Shown here one piece after another: positions 1 through 7,709 of a stretch of 34,769 bases of DNA (position 1 is its first letter; each line of letters begins with the position of its first letter). Made by a program: the position numbers and the translations under genes. This stretch comes from an uncultured Clostridia bacterium (lineage in GTDB: Bacteria > Bacillota > Clostridia > Oscillospirales > Acutalibacteraceae): assembly GCA_945971755.1 (NCBI GenBank), contig CAMFPJ010000002.1, positions 1 through 34,769 of the forward strand, written 5' to 3'. The notes beneath the pieces are model-generated. The model made no database searches and was not told where the DNA came from. It saw only the letters and a list, made by a program, of their open reading frames with translations.

Positions 1-125
1 TTTTTATGAATTTCAAATCTTTTCAGCTTTCGAACTCCCGAAACAGTGAAAAATCAGTTTATATACTTTTGTATTATATGGTATGTAATAGCTAAAACAA
101 ATGATATAACTAAGGTTTGGGCGGA

Positions 126-836
126 TTAGCCGCCTAAGTATGCTTTCTTAACCTCTTCGCTTTGCATAAGCTCTGTGCCTGTGCCTGAAAGAGCGATTTT
201 TCCGTTTTCGAGTACATAGGCTCTGTCGGAAATTGCAAGGGATTTACCTGCATTTTGCTCAACTAAAAGAATTGTTGTGCCTCGCTTGTGAAAGGTTTTG
301 ATAATATCAAACACCTGGTCAACAAGAAGGGGAGAAAGACCCATAGAGGGCTCGTCAAGCATAAGTAATTCCGGGTTGCTCATCATAGCTCTGCCCATAG
401 CCAGCATTTGCTGTTCACCGCCGGAAAGTGTACCCGCCATTTGATTTTTTCTTTCTTCCAATCGGGGGAACCACTCATATATTTCCGTAATATTTTGCTT
501 GATTTTAGTTTTATCCTTTTGTGAGTATGCACCCATAATAAGATTGTCATAAACGGAAAGCTCTTGAAAAACTCTTCTGCCTTCGGGAACCTGCGCAATA
601 CCTAAATTAACAATTTTGTGGCAGGGCATATTGGTGATATCTTTACCGTTGTAGGTTACTGTGCCGCCGCTTGTGGGAATAAGACCGTTTACGCTTTGCA
701 TAGTGGTAGTTTTACCTGCGCCGTTGGCGCCTATAAGCGTAACAATCTCGCCTTTATTAACCTCAAAGCTGATTCCGTCTAATGCTTTAATAACACCGTA
801 GTGTACCTGGAGCTGTTTTACTTCTAACAATGCCAT
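126..836 (-). CDS. livF: Branched-chain amino acid ABC transporter, ATP-binding protein LivF
   Basis: Walker A GANGAGKTT, signature LSGGEQQ, Walker B LLMLDEPSMGLSP; last gene of a livJHMGF-ordered cluster. Confidence 0.96.
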   Translation of the reverse strand: MALLEVKQLQVHYGVIKALDGISFEVNKGEIVTLIGANGAGKTTTMQSVNGLIPTSGGTVTYNGKDITNMPCHKIVNLGIAQVPEGRRVFQELSVYDNLIMGAYSQKDKTKIKQNITEIYEWFPRLEERKNQMAGTLSGGEQQMLAMGRAMMSNPELLMLDEPSMGLSPLLVDQVFDIIKTFHKRGTTILLVEQNAGKSLAISDRAYVLENGKIALSGTGTELMQSEEVKKAYLGG

Positions 837-839
837 AAC

Positions 840-1610
840 TTAACCTCCGATATACGCCTTAATAACCTCAGGGTCATTAAGCGCTTCTTCTGCAGTGCCT
901 TCGGCAAGCGTTGTACCAAAGTTTAATACCGTGAGTTCATCACAAAGTCCCGATACGAATTTTAAGTCGTGCTCAATAAGAAGAATTGTCATATCAAATT
1001 CATCGCGGATTCTTCTTACTATTCTCATAAGGTCCTCTGTTTCGTTGGGATTCATACCTGCTGCAGGCTCGTCAAGGAGCAAAAGCTTTGGGTTAGTGGC
1101 AAGAGCGCGGGCAATTTCAAGCTTTCTCTGTTTGCCGTACGGAAGGTTACAGGCAAGGTTGTTTCTTTCTTCATAAAGGTCAAAAATCCTTAAGATTTCT
1201 TTTGCCTTTTCTCTGCAACGGATTTCGGTATCAAAGTGCTTGGGTAGTCTTAGCATACTTGCAAAGGGAGTGCACTTAAATTCCGGTTGATTATGAAGTC
1301 CGACCATAACATTCCTAATAACACTCATATTGTTGAAAAGACGAATATTCTGGAATGTACGGGCAATACCCTCGTGATTGATTTTTTCCTGAGTTTTGCC
1401 TGTAAGCTCTTTGCCGTCTAAATAAAACGTGCCGGTTGTTGGCTTATAAACGCCTGTGAGCAGATTAAAAACGGTAGTTTTACCCGCGCCGTTAGGGCCT
1501 ACAAGACCGTAAAGCTGATTTTTCTTTATTTTAAGGTTAATATCGTCAAGCGCTTTAAGACCGCCGAAGGAGATACCGAGATTTTTTGTTTCAAGTAAAT
1601 ATTCTGCCAT
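840..1610 (-). CDS. livG: Branched-chain amino acid ABC transporter, ATP-binding protein LivG
   Basis: True N-terminus MAEYLLETKNLGISFGG; Walker A GPNGAGKTT, LLLLDEPAAGMNP. The track ORF extends upstream to 1814, but the first 68 aa are out-of-frame livM sequence. Confidence 0.95.
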   Translation of the reverse strand: MAEYLLETKNLGISFGGLKALDDINLKIKKNQLYGLVGPNGAGKTTVFNLLTGVYKPTTGTFYLDGKELTGKTQEKINHEGIARTFQNIRLFNNMSVIRNVMVGLHNQPEFKCTPFASMLRLPKHFDTEIRCREKAKEILRIFDLYEERNNLACNLPYGKQRKLEIARALATNPKLLLLDEPAAGMNPNETEDLMRIVRRIRDEFDMTILLIEHDLKFVSGLCDELTVLNFGTTLAEGTAEEALNDPEVIKAYIGG

Positions 1611-1611
1611 C

Positions 1612-2754
1612 TTATTTATCTCCTTTCTCTGCCGTGTCCGACTCAGCTTCATCATTATTGGGAAGGTTGGCTGTAAGAACCTCATCCATAGGGATTTTAG
1701 TGGGAACTCTTCTCCAGTCCACCTCGTCATCGTGAATTGTTTCGGGATTTTTATTTTTCTTTGCAGGATTGGAAACAGATAGCTTATCCTTAACCTTTTT
1801 AAGTGCGGGGGCATTGTTGAATATAACTACAATAATAAGAATTATAGCGTAAACAGCCTGCTTAATTTCTGCCATATCTCCTGAAAGATTGTTTTGAAGT
1901 AATGCGTTGATGTAAACGATAAGGGATGCAGAAATTATTGAGCCGCGCATACTGCCGATACCGCCCAGAACTACCATAACAAGTATTTCGATAGAGTAGT
2001 TGTATGTGAAAGCGTCTTGGCGAACAGTGGAGAGTGAATGTCCGTAGAGAACACCTGCAACACCTGCAAAGCAAGCGGCAAGTGCGAACACAAATAATTT
2101 GTAGTATGTTACATTTATACCCATAGATTTTGCCGCAATTTCGTTATCGCGAATAGCGGTAATTGCTCTGCCGTGCTTGCTTCTTATGAGACTTTGGCAA
2201 AGGAATAATACAATGGTAAGAGTAATAAGGGTAATTATAAAAAGGGTTGTGCCCTCAAACTTTTTAGTAGACATACCCATAGCGCCGCCGAAGGTTTCGC
2301 TTGAGGTGTTGTTGAATATGTTACGGATAATTTCACCAAATGCTAAGGTAACAATTGCTAAGTAGTCGCCTTTAAGTCGCAGTGCCGGTAAACCTACAAT
2401 AAAGCCTAAGACGGTAGCAACTAATCCGCCTACAATCATAGCGAGAACAAGAACTAAAATTTTGTTGTCGATAACGCCGTACATATAATTTGCAAAAAAG
2501 CAACCGATATATGCGCCTGCGCACATAAATCCTGCATGTCCTAAGGATAACTCACCTAAGAAACCGACAACTAAGTTAAGCGATACTGCCAGAATTGCCG
2601 AATAGCCCATTTTTATAATAAGGCCTGTCAATGACCTGCCTAAAAGTCCGAATTGATCGGCAATAATCAAAACGGCTAAAAGAGCAATAAGCACAAAATA
2701 ATTGATGTTATTTTTTAACTTGAAGGATTGTTTAATGTTTTTTATATACTGCAT
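1612..2754 (-). CDS. livM: Branched-chain amino acid ABC transporter permease LivM with a hydrophilic C-terminal tail
   Basis: Multi-TM permease; GELSLGHAGFMCAGAY and GGIGSMRGSIISA motifs typical of LivM. Confidence 0.94.
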   Translation of the reverse strand: MQYIKNIKQSFKLKNNINYFVLIALLAVLIIADQFGLLGRSLTGLIIKMGYSAILAVSLNLVVGFLGELSLGHAGFMCAGAYIGCFFANYMYGVIDNKILVLVLAMIVGGLVATVLGFIVGLPALRLKGDYLAIVTLAFGEIIRNIFNNTSSETFGGAMGMSTKKFEGTTLFIITLITLTIVLFLCQSLIRSKHGRAITAIRDNEIAAKSMGINVTYYKLFVFALAACFAGVAGVLYGHSLSTVRQDAFTYNYSIEILVMVVLGGIGSMRGSIISASLIVYINALLQNNLSGDMAEIKQAVYAIILIIVVIFNNAPALKKVKDKLSVSNPAKKNKNPETIHDDEVDWRRVPTKIPMDEVLTANLPNNDEAESDTAEKGDK

Positions 2755-2756
2755 AA

Positions 2757-3650
2757 TTACACCTTAACCCTTCTCTTTTTACCTAAAAGACCGATGGGCC
2801 TGATAAGTAATATAAGTATTAAAATACCGAACTCTATAGCTAATGTGTATGAGCTAAGTGCGGGAATACTTTTGCAAATACTCTCAATAAGTCCCATAAG
2901 AATACCGCCCAACATAGCGCCCGGAATGGAACCGATACCGCCTATAACGGCGGCGGCAAATGCCTTTATACCGGGCATAGAGCCAAGTGTGGGGTTAACT
3001 GCCGGAATACCGAAAAGATAGAACAGTGCGGCGAATGCGGCAAGCGCTGAGCCTATGGCAAAGGTAATCATAATTATTTTATTTACATTTATACCCATAA
3101 GCTGCGCGGCACCCTTATCTTCGGAAACAGCTACCATAGCTTTACCTGTGCGAGTGTTTTTGATAAACACCGTTAATGCCACCATCAGTATTATACCGAC
3201 AACAAGCGTAACAACAGTACCCACGCTAACCTTTGCGGCACCTATATCAATATTTCCTAAATTAGGCATTGTGATAGGTAATGCTCTTGCACCGAACAAA
3301 AGCTGAGACGAACCTTGTAAAAAGTAGCTCACACCTATAGCGGTAATAAGAACCGCCAAGGGAGATGCTCCGCGAAGAGGTTTGTAAGCAATTTTTTCAA
3401 TAGTAACACCGAACACGGTGCATACAATAACCGAAAAAAGAATCGCTGCAACAAGTGTAAGCACGGGACCTCCTATATTCAAATTCATTACCGTTATGAA
3501 AATTGTGTAAGAACCTACCATGATGATATCACCGTGGGCAAAGTTCAACATTTTTGCAATACCGTATACCATAGTGTAGCCGAGGGCTATAAGTGCATAG
3601 ATAGCACCAAGGCTAAGACCATTGATAAGGACGCTTATAATCGTACTCAT
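2757..3650 (-). CDS. livH: Branched-chain amino acid ABC transporter permease LivH
   Basis: NGLSLGAIYALIALGYTMVYGIAKMLNFAHGDIIMVG motif typical of LivH. Confidence 0.96.
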   Translation of the reverse strand: MSTIISVLINGLSLGAIYALIALGYTMVYGIAKMLNFAHGDIIMVGSYTIFITVMNLNIGGPVLTLVAAILFSVIVCTVFGVTIEKIAYKPLRGASPLAVLITAIGVSYFLQGSSQLLFGARALPITMPNLGNIDIGAAKVSVGTVVTLVVGIILMVALTVFIKNTRTGKAMVAVSEDKGAAQLMGINVNKIIMITFAIGSALAAFAALFYLFGIPAVNPTLGSMPGIKAFAAAVIGGIGSIPGAMLGGILMGLIESICKSIPALSSYTLAIEFGILILILLIRPIGLLGKKRRVKV

Positions 3651-3747
3651 TCTATGTACCCCTTAAAAATATTTTGATGTTTTGTAGCTTACATCGGACA
3701 AAAACAAAGATTATTCGACTTTGTTTCTCTCCAATATAAGTTGCACC

Positions 3748-3779
3748 GCAACCGACGCGGTTCCCCGCATCGGTTGCGC
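3748..3779. other. Strong intercistronic stem-loop between livJ and livH
   Basis: cgcaaccgacgcgg ttcc ccgcatcggttgcg, about 14 bp stem with one mismatch/wobble; no adjacent T-run on either strand. Confidence 0.7.
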
Positions 3780-3809
3780 TGATTGACTTTAAGAATAATC
3801 TAATTCGGA

Positions 3810-4964
3810 TTAGAGTTCAACAATAACAGGAACCTTTGTGCAAGCGCCTGATGCGTCCCAAGTCATTTCACCTGTAAGGCCTTTAAGAACAAAGCCTTCT
3901 GCTGTGATTGCTACCTGAAGAGCGTCCGAAAGATCGCTTGCAGAAATGTTTGCATCGTCGATACCTGCAGCCTTCATACCTTCGAAAATAGCATAAACTG
4001 CATCGTAGCCGTCAGCTGCAAACTGGTCGGGCTTTTCGCCGTATTTCTCTTCATATGTTGCAACGAAAGCAGAAACTTTAGCGTCTGTGCTGTTTACATC
4101 GAAAGGAGTGATGTAGCTGATGTCGTTAGTAACAACCGCTTTGTCTATCTGCTCTGCAACACCGTCAAGACCGTCGCAGCCGAAGAGAGCGGCGGTAACA
4201 CCCTTGCTTGCGCAAGCGTTAGCAATAAGACCTGCTTCTGTGTAGTAAATAGGAAGGAAGATAACATCGCAATCCTTGAGGGCATCTACCTGAGCAGAGA
4301 AATCCTTCTTGTTGTCTGCGTCGAATGTACGAACTTCGAATGTTGTGCCAGATTTATCCATTTCAGCCTTAAATGCGTCGTAGATACCTGTTGAGTATGG
4401 GTCGCTTGTGTCGTAGATACAACCGATGTTTTTGTACTTAGCAACAAGCTTCTGAGCGGCAAGAGTACCCTGGTCAGGGTCGCCGAAGCAAACGCGGAAA
4501 GAGTTACTGCCGTATGAGATAACCTTGGCTGCGGAAGCAGATGGAGTGATGAAGAAGAGGTTGTCTTCTTGAGCTGCACCTGCAAAAGCCTCGCAAGAGC
4601 CTGATGTTACGGAGCCGAGAGAAACCTGCATACCCTCATCCATAAGAGCGTCGTAAGCGGTAGCGGCATCTGCGGCAGCAGCCTTGTCGTCTTTCATTTC
4701 GAACTTGAATGTAATGCCGTTAAGTCCGCCTGCGGCATTGATTTCTGCAATTGCAATCTCTGCACCGTTTTTAACGGAGATGCCGTATGATGAAGCATCG
4801 CCTGTTAAAGGACCTGTAGCACCGATGAAAATTTCTTTCTTAGCATCTGTGTTTGCGTTGTTTCCGCCGTCGTCGTTGTCTGCTTTTGTGCCACAAGCTG
4901 TGAAGCAACCAAGTACTAATGTGGCTACCAAAACAAGAGCGGCAACTTTCATGAATTTTTTCAT
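3810..4964 (-). CDS. livJ: Branched-chain amino acid ABC transporter substrate-binding lipoprotein
   Basis: Lipoprotein signal MKKFMKVAALVLVATLVLGCFTACG; IFIGATGPLTGDASSYG periplasmic-binding-protein fold; RBS aaggag upstream. Confidence 0.95.
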   Translation of the reverse strand: MKKFMKVAALVLVATLVLGCFTACGTKADNDDGGNNANTDAKKEIFIGATGPLTGDASSYGISVKNGAEIAIAEINAAGGLNGITFKFEMKDDKAAAADAATAYDALMDEGMQVSLGSVTSGSCEAFAGAAQEDNLFFITPSASAAKVISYGSNSFRVCFGDPDQGTLAAQKLVAKYKNIGCIYDTSDPYSTGIYDAFKAEMDKSGTTFEVRTFDADNKKDFSAQVDALKDCDVIFLPIYYTEAGLIANACASKGVTAALFGCDGLDGVAEQIDKAVVTNDISYITPFDVNSTDAKVSAFVATYEEKYGEKPDQFAADGYDAVYAIFEGMKAAGIDDANISASDLSDALQVAITAEGFVLKGLTGEMTWDASGACTKVPVIVEL

Positions 4965-5002
4965 AAGCTTTGTCTCCTTTTTTAAAATTGCTTATTTTTT
5001 AT

Positions 5003-5043
5003 AATAAAAAGAACTTTACCGTTTTTGAATTCGGCAAAGTCCT
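5003..5043 (-). terminator. Rho-independent terminator-like hairpin between the small Cys-rich ORF and livJ
   Basis: Minus strand: ggACTTTGCCG aattcaaaaa CGGTAAAGT tctttttatt; 9 bp stem with one G-U pair, followed by a U-rich tract. Confidence 0.65.
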
Positions 5044-5069
5044 TTCAATTATTGAACAAAAGTAAAACT

Positions 5070-5324
5070 TTACCTGCTTTTAAATTCTAACTTTTTAATT
5101 GTGAAAATATGCCCAAAACCGATAATAACGATTGGTAGAAGGATGCCTGCAGAAATTTCAATTCTGTTTAAAACTGCACCTAAAAATATAACAAGCACTG
5201 CCAAAAGGACAGTGCAAAGCAAGGATATGCAAGAGTTGAAAGAGCAAGGGCAAGCCGAAGTGCACGCTGCTTTGGAAGCACCGCACATAGTAGCATTAGA
5301 GAAACTTGAGCGTTCACTAAACAT
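5070..5324 (-). CDS. Uncharacterised 84-aa Cys-rich small membrane protein
   Basis: MFSERSSFSNATMCGASKAACTSACPCSFNSCISLLCTVLLAVLVIFLGAVLN...; RBS agaaggg 6-8 nt before the ATG; perfect-consensus promoter upstream; the track ORF start (5375) is probably too early. Confidence 0.7.
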   Translation of the reverse strand: MFSERSSFSNATMCGASKAACTSACPCSFNSCISLLCTVLLAVLVIFLGAVLNRIEISAGILLPIVIIGFGHIFTIKKLEFKSR

Positions 5325-5380
5325 TGTGTTACCCTTCTTTCGAATTTTTAAAGGTTTCCTTAACCTAAAATACATATCGA

Positions 5381-5409
5381 ATTATATGCTCTTTTTATCC
5401 TTTTGTCAA
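5381..5409 (-). promoter_or_regulatory. SigmaA-type promoter for the Cys-rich ORF (and possibly the liv operon)
   Basis: Minus strand TTGACA - 17 nt (aaaggataaaaagagca) - TATAAT; perfect consensus. Confidence 0.8.
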
Positions 5410-5633
5410 CAAAACATTGAAATTTCAACAAATTTAACAAACAGTCCCTTTGTTTTTTTTTGCTTTAATGTGCTAAAGTGCCGATATGTAAGCGGATTTA
5501 ACCGTGCTTTAGTGAGTGAAGCATAGCGTTTCAATTAAAAAAACGGGTTGTTGCAATAGTCAGTGAATGATTACGGCTTTCGGCAAAAATAATTTTGTTT
5601 CGCAAACAGAACAAAAAAGCCGGTGTTTTCGTA

Positions 5634-5661
5634 TTTACTTATTTTAAAAGCGTGGTATAAT
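5634..5661 (+). promoter_or_regulatory. Putative sigmaA extended -10 promoter for uvrBA
   Basis: TTTACT - 16 nt - TATAAT with extended TGG (gTGGTATAAT). Confidence 0.6.
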
Positions 5662-5746
5662 AAGGTGATATTAAAGATGAACAAATTCAAATGAAGGTAT
5701 AACTGCTGTTTCAAATTACAATAATTATACCGAAAGGGGCGAAAAT

Positions 5747-7699
5747 ATGCCGGACAAGTTTATTTTACATTCACCCTATAAACCGATGGGCGACCAACCG
5801 GAAGCTATTGCACAACTTGTTGACGGTGTGAACAAGGGCTATCAGGAGCAGACGTTACTTGGTGTAACAGGCTCCGGTAAAACATTTACTATGGCAAATG
5901 TTATTGCACAGCTTAACCGTCCAACTCTCGTTCTCGCTCATAACAAAACTCTTGCGGCGCAGTTGTGCTCCGAGTTTAAAGAATTCTTCCCTGAAAATGC
6001 CGTTGAATATTTTGTCTCCTATTATGACTATTATCAGCCTGAGGCTTATATAGCAACAACTGACACTTACATTGAAAAAGATTCATCAATCAATGATGAA
6101 ATTGATAAATTGCGTCACTCCGCAACATCTGCACTGTCTGAAAGACGTGATGTTATCATTGTGGCGAGTGTTTCCTGTATTTACTCACTCGGCGACCCCA
6201 TAGACTATCGAAATATGGTGCTTTCACTTCGCAACGGAATGAAAATTTCACGTGATGATGTTATTAAAAAACTTGTTTCGATGCAGTACGAAAGAAATGA
6301 CATTAACTTCATAAGAAATAAATTTAGAGTAAAAGGGGATATTATCGAAATTTTCCCTGTTTATTCAAATGATACAGCTGTGAGAGTTGAGTTTTTCGGT
6401 GATGAGGTTGACAGAATTTGTGAAGTTAATGCGCTTACAGGCGCAGTAAAGAATACGGTTTCACATGTTGCGGTTTATCCTGCTTCGCATTATGTTATTT
6501 CGCCTGATAAGCTTGAAAGGTCTCTTAAACAAATTGCGGAAGAAATGGAGCAAACCGTTGCAAACTTTGAAAAACAGGGAAAACTTATTGAAGCACAAAG
6601 AATCAGGCAAAGAACAGAATATGATATGGAAATGCTTCGGGAAACCGGTTTTTGTAAGGGAATTGAAAACTATTCCGCTGTTATGTCCGGCCGAAAACCC
6701 GGTGACCCGCCGTTTACGCTTTTAGACTATTTTCCTGACGATTTTCTGCTGTTTGTTGACGAATCACACGTCACAATTCCGCAGGTCAGAGCAATGTATG
6801 GCGGTGACCGTTCAAGAAAAGACAGTCTAATAAATTTTGGATTCAGACTTCCCTCGGCTTATGATAACCGACCGCTTACTTTTGATGAATTTTATTCTAA
6901 AGTCGGGCAAAAAATATTTGTAAGCGCAACACCGGGACCGTTTGAACTTGAAAAAAGTGTTTGCGTTGCTGAGCAGGTTATAAGGCCCACAGGCCTTCTT
7001 GACCCGGAAATTGATGTGAGGGGCACAGAGGGACAAATTGACGATTTGATTTCCGAAATAAATCTCAGAGTTGAGAAAAAGGAACGTGTCCTTGTAACTA
7101 CTCTTACAAAGAAAATGGCGGAAAACCTTACCGATTACCTTTCTCAACACGGAATAAAAGTAAAATATATGCACTATGACGTTGATACCATTGAAAGAAT
7201 GGAACTTATTCGTGATTTGCGTTTGGGTGAATATGACGTTTTAGTTGGTATTAACCTGTTGCGTGAGGGTCTTGATATCCCCGAAGTGTCTTTAATCGCT
7301 ATACTTGATGCTGATAAAGAGGGATTTTTGCGTTCGGAGACTTCGCTCATTCAGATAATCGGCAGAGCCGCAAGAAACGCAAACGGAAGAGTAATAATGT
7401 ATGCCGATTCTGTTACTCCGTCAATGGAAAGAGCAATTTCAGAAACATACAGGAGAAGAGAAAAGCAAATTGCATACAACGAAGCCAACGGAATAACGCC
7501 CGAAACAATTATTAAAGATGTCAGAGATATCCTTGAGATTTCCAAGAAAGAAAAATCAGGAAAACGAATGTCCTATAATGAGAAGCAAAAGCTTATTGCT
7601 GTTCTCACTGAGGAAATGAAGGCTGCTGCTAAAATTCTTGAATTTGAGCACGCGGCATATTTGCGAGACAAAATTGAGAAACTAAAATCTGAAAAATAA
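5747..7699 (+). CDS. uvrB: Excinuclease ABC subunit UvrB
   Basis: [40 protein letters not shown] beta-hairpin, C-terminal UVR domain; RBS aaagggg. Confidence 0.99.
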   Translation: MPDKFILHSPYKPMGDQPEAIAQLVDGVNKGYQEQTLLGVTGSGKTFTMANVIAQLNRPTLVLAHNKTLAAQLCSEFKEFFPENAVEYFVSYYDYYQPEAYIATTDTYIEKDSSINDEIDKLRHSATSALSERRDVIIVASVSCIYSLGDPIDYRNMVLSLRNGMKISRDDVIKKLVSMQYERNDINFIRNKFRVKGDIIEIFPVYSNDTAVRVEFFGDEVDRICEVNALTGAVKNTVSHVAVYPASHYVISPDKLERSLKQIAEEMEQTVANFEKQGKLIEAQRIRQRTEYDMEMLRETGFCKGIENYSAVMSGRKPGDPPFTLLDYFPDDFLLFVDESHVTIPQVRAMYGGDRSRKDSLINFGFRLPSAYDNRPLTFDEFYSKVGQKIFVSATPGPFELEKSVCVAEQVIRPTGLLDPEIDVRGTEGQIDDLISEINLRVEKKERVLVTTLTKKMAENLTDYLSQHGIKVKYMHYDVDTIERMELIRDLRLGEYDVLVGINLLREGLDIPEVSLIAILDADKEGFLRSETSLIQIIGRAARNANGRVIMYADSVTPSMERAISETYRRREKQIAYNEANGITPETIIKDVRDILEISKKEKSGKRMSYNEKQKLIAVLTEEMKAAAKILEFEHAAYLRDKIEKLKSEK

Positions 7700-7709
7700 C
7701 GGTGAAATA

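Noticed and set aside
119-134. GGCGG-attag-CCGCC hairpin at the livF stop codon as a terminator
   Set aside because: Only a 5-bp stem, overlaps the stop codon, and no following U-run on the minus strand.
895-1193. Plus-strand ORFs (93 and 74 aa) opposite livG
   Set aside because: Antisense shadow ORFs of a well-conserved ATPase gene; no recognisable domain and no convincing RBS.
5101-5526. 141-aa plus-strand ORF opposite the Cys-rich gene
   Set aside because: Runs through the minus-strand promoter and RBS; composition looks like antisense translation. The minus-strand ORF has promoter, RBS and terminator.
5677-5694. Mini-ORF MNKFK* in the uvrB leader as a leader peptide
   Set aside because: Its SD (aaggtgat) overlaps the predicted TSS, so it would be truncated; far too short to support.
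5590-5700. Possible LexA/SOS box upstream of uvrBA (tgtttcgcaaaca, gaacaaattc)
   Set aside because: Does not fit the Firmicute CGAACnnnnGTTCG-type box well enough; expected biologically but not visible.
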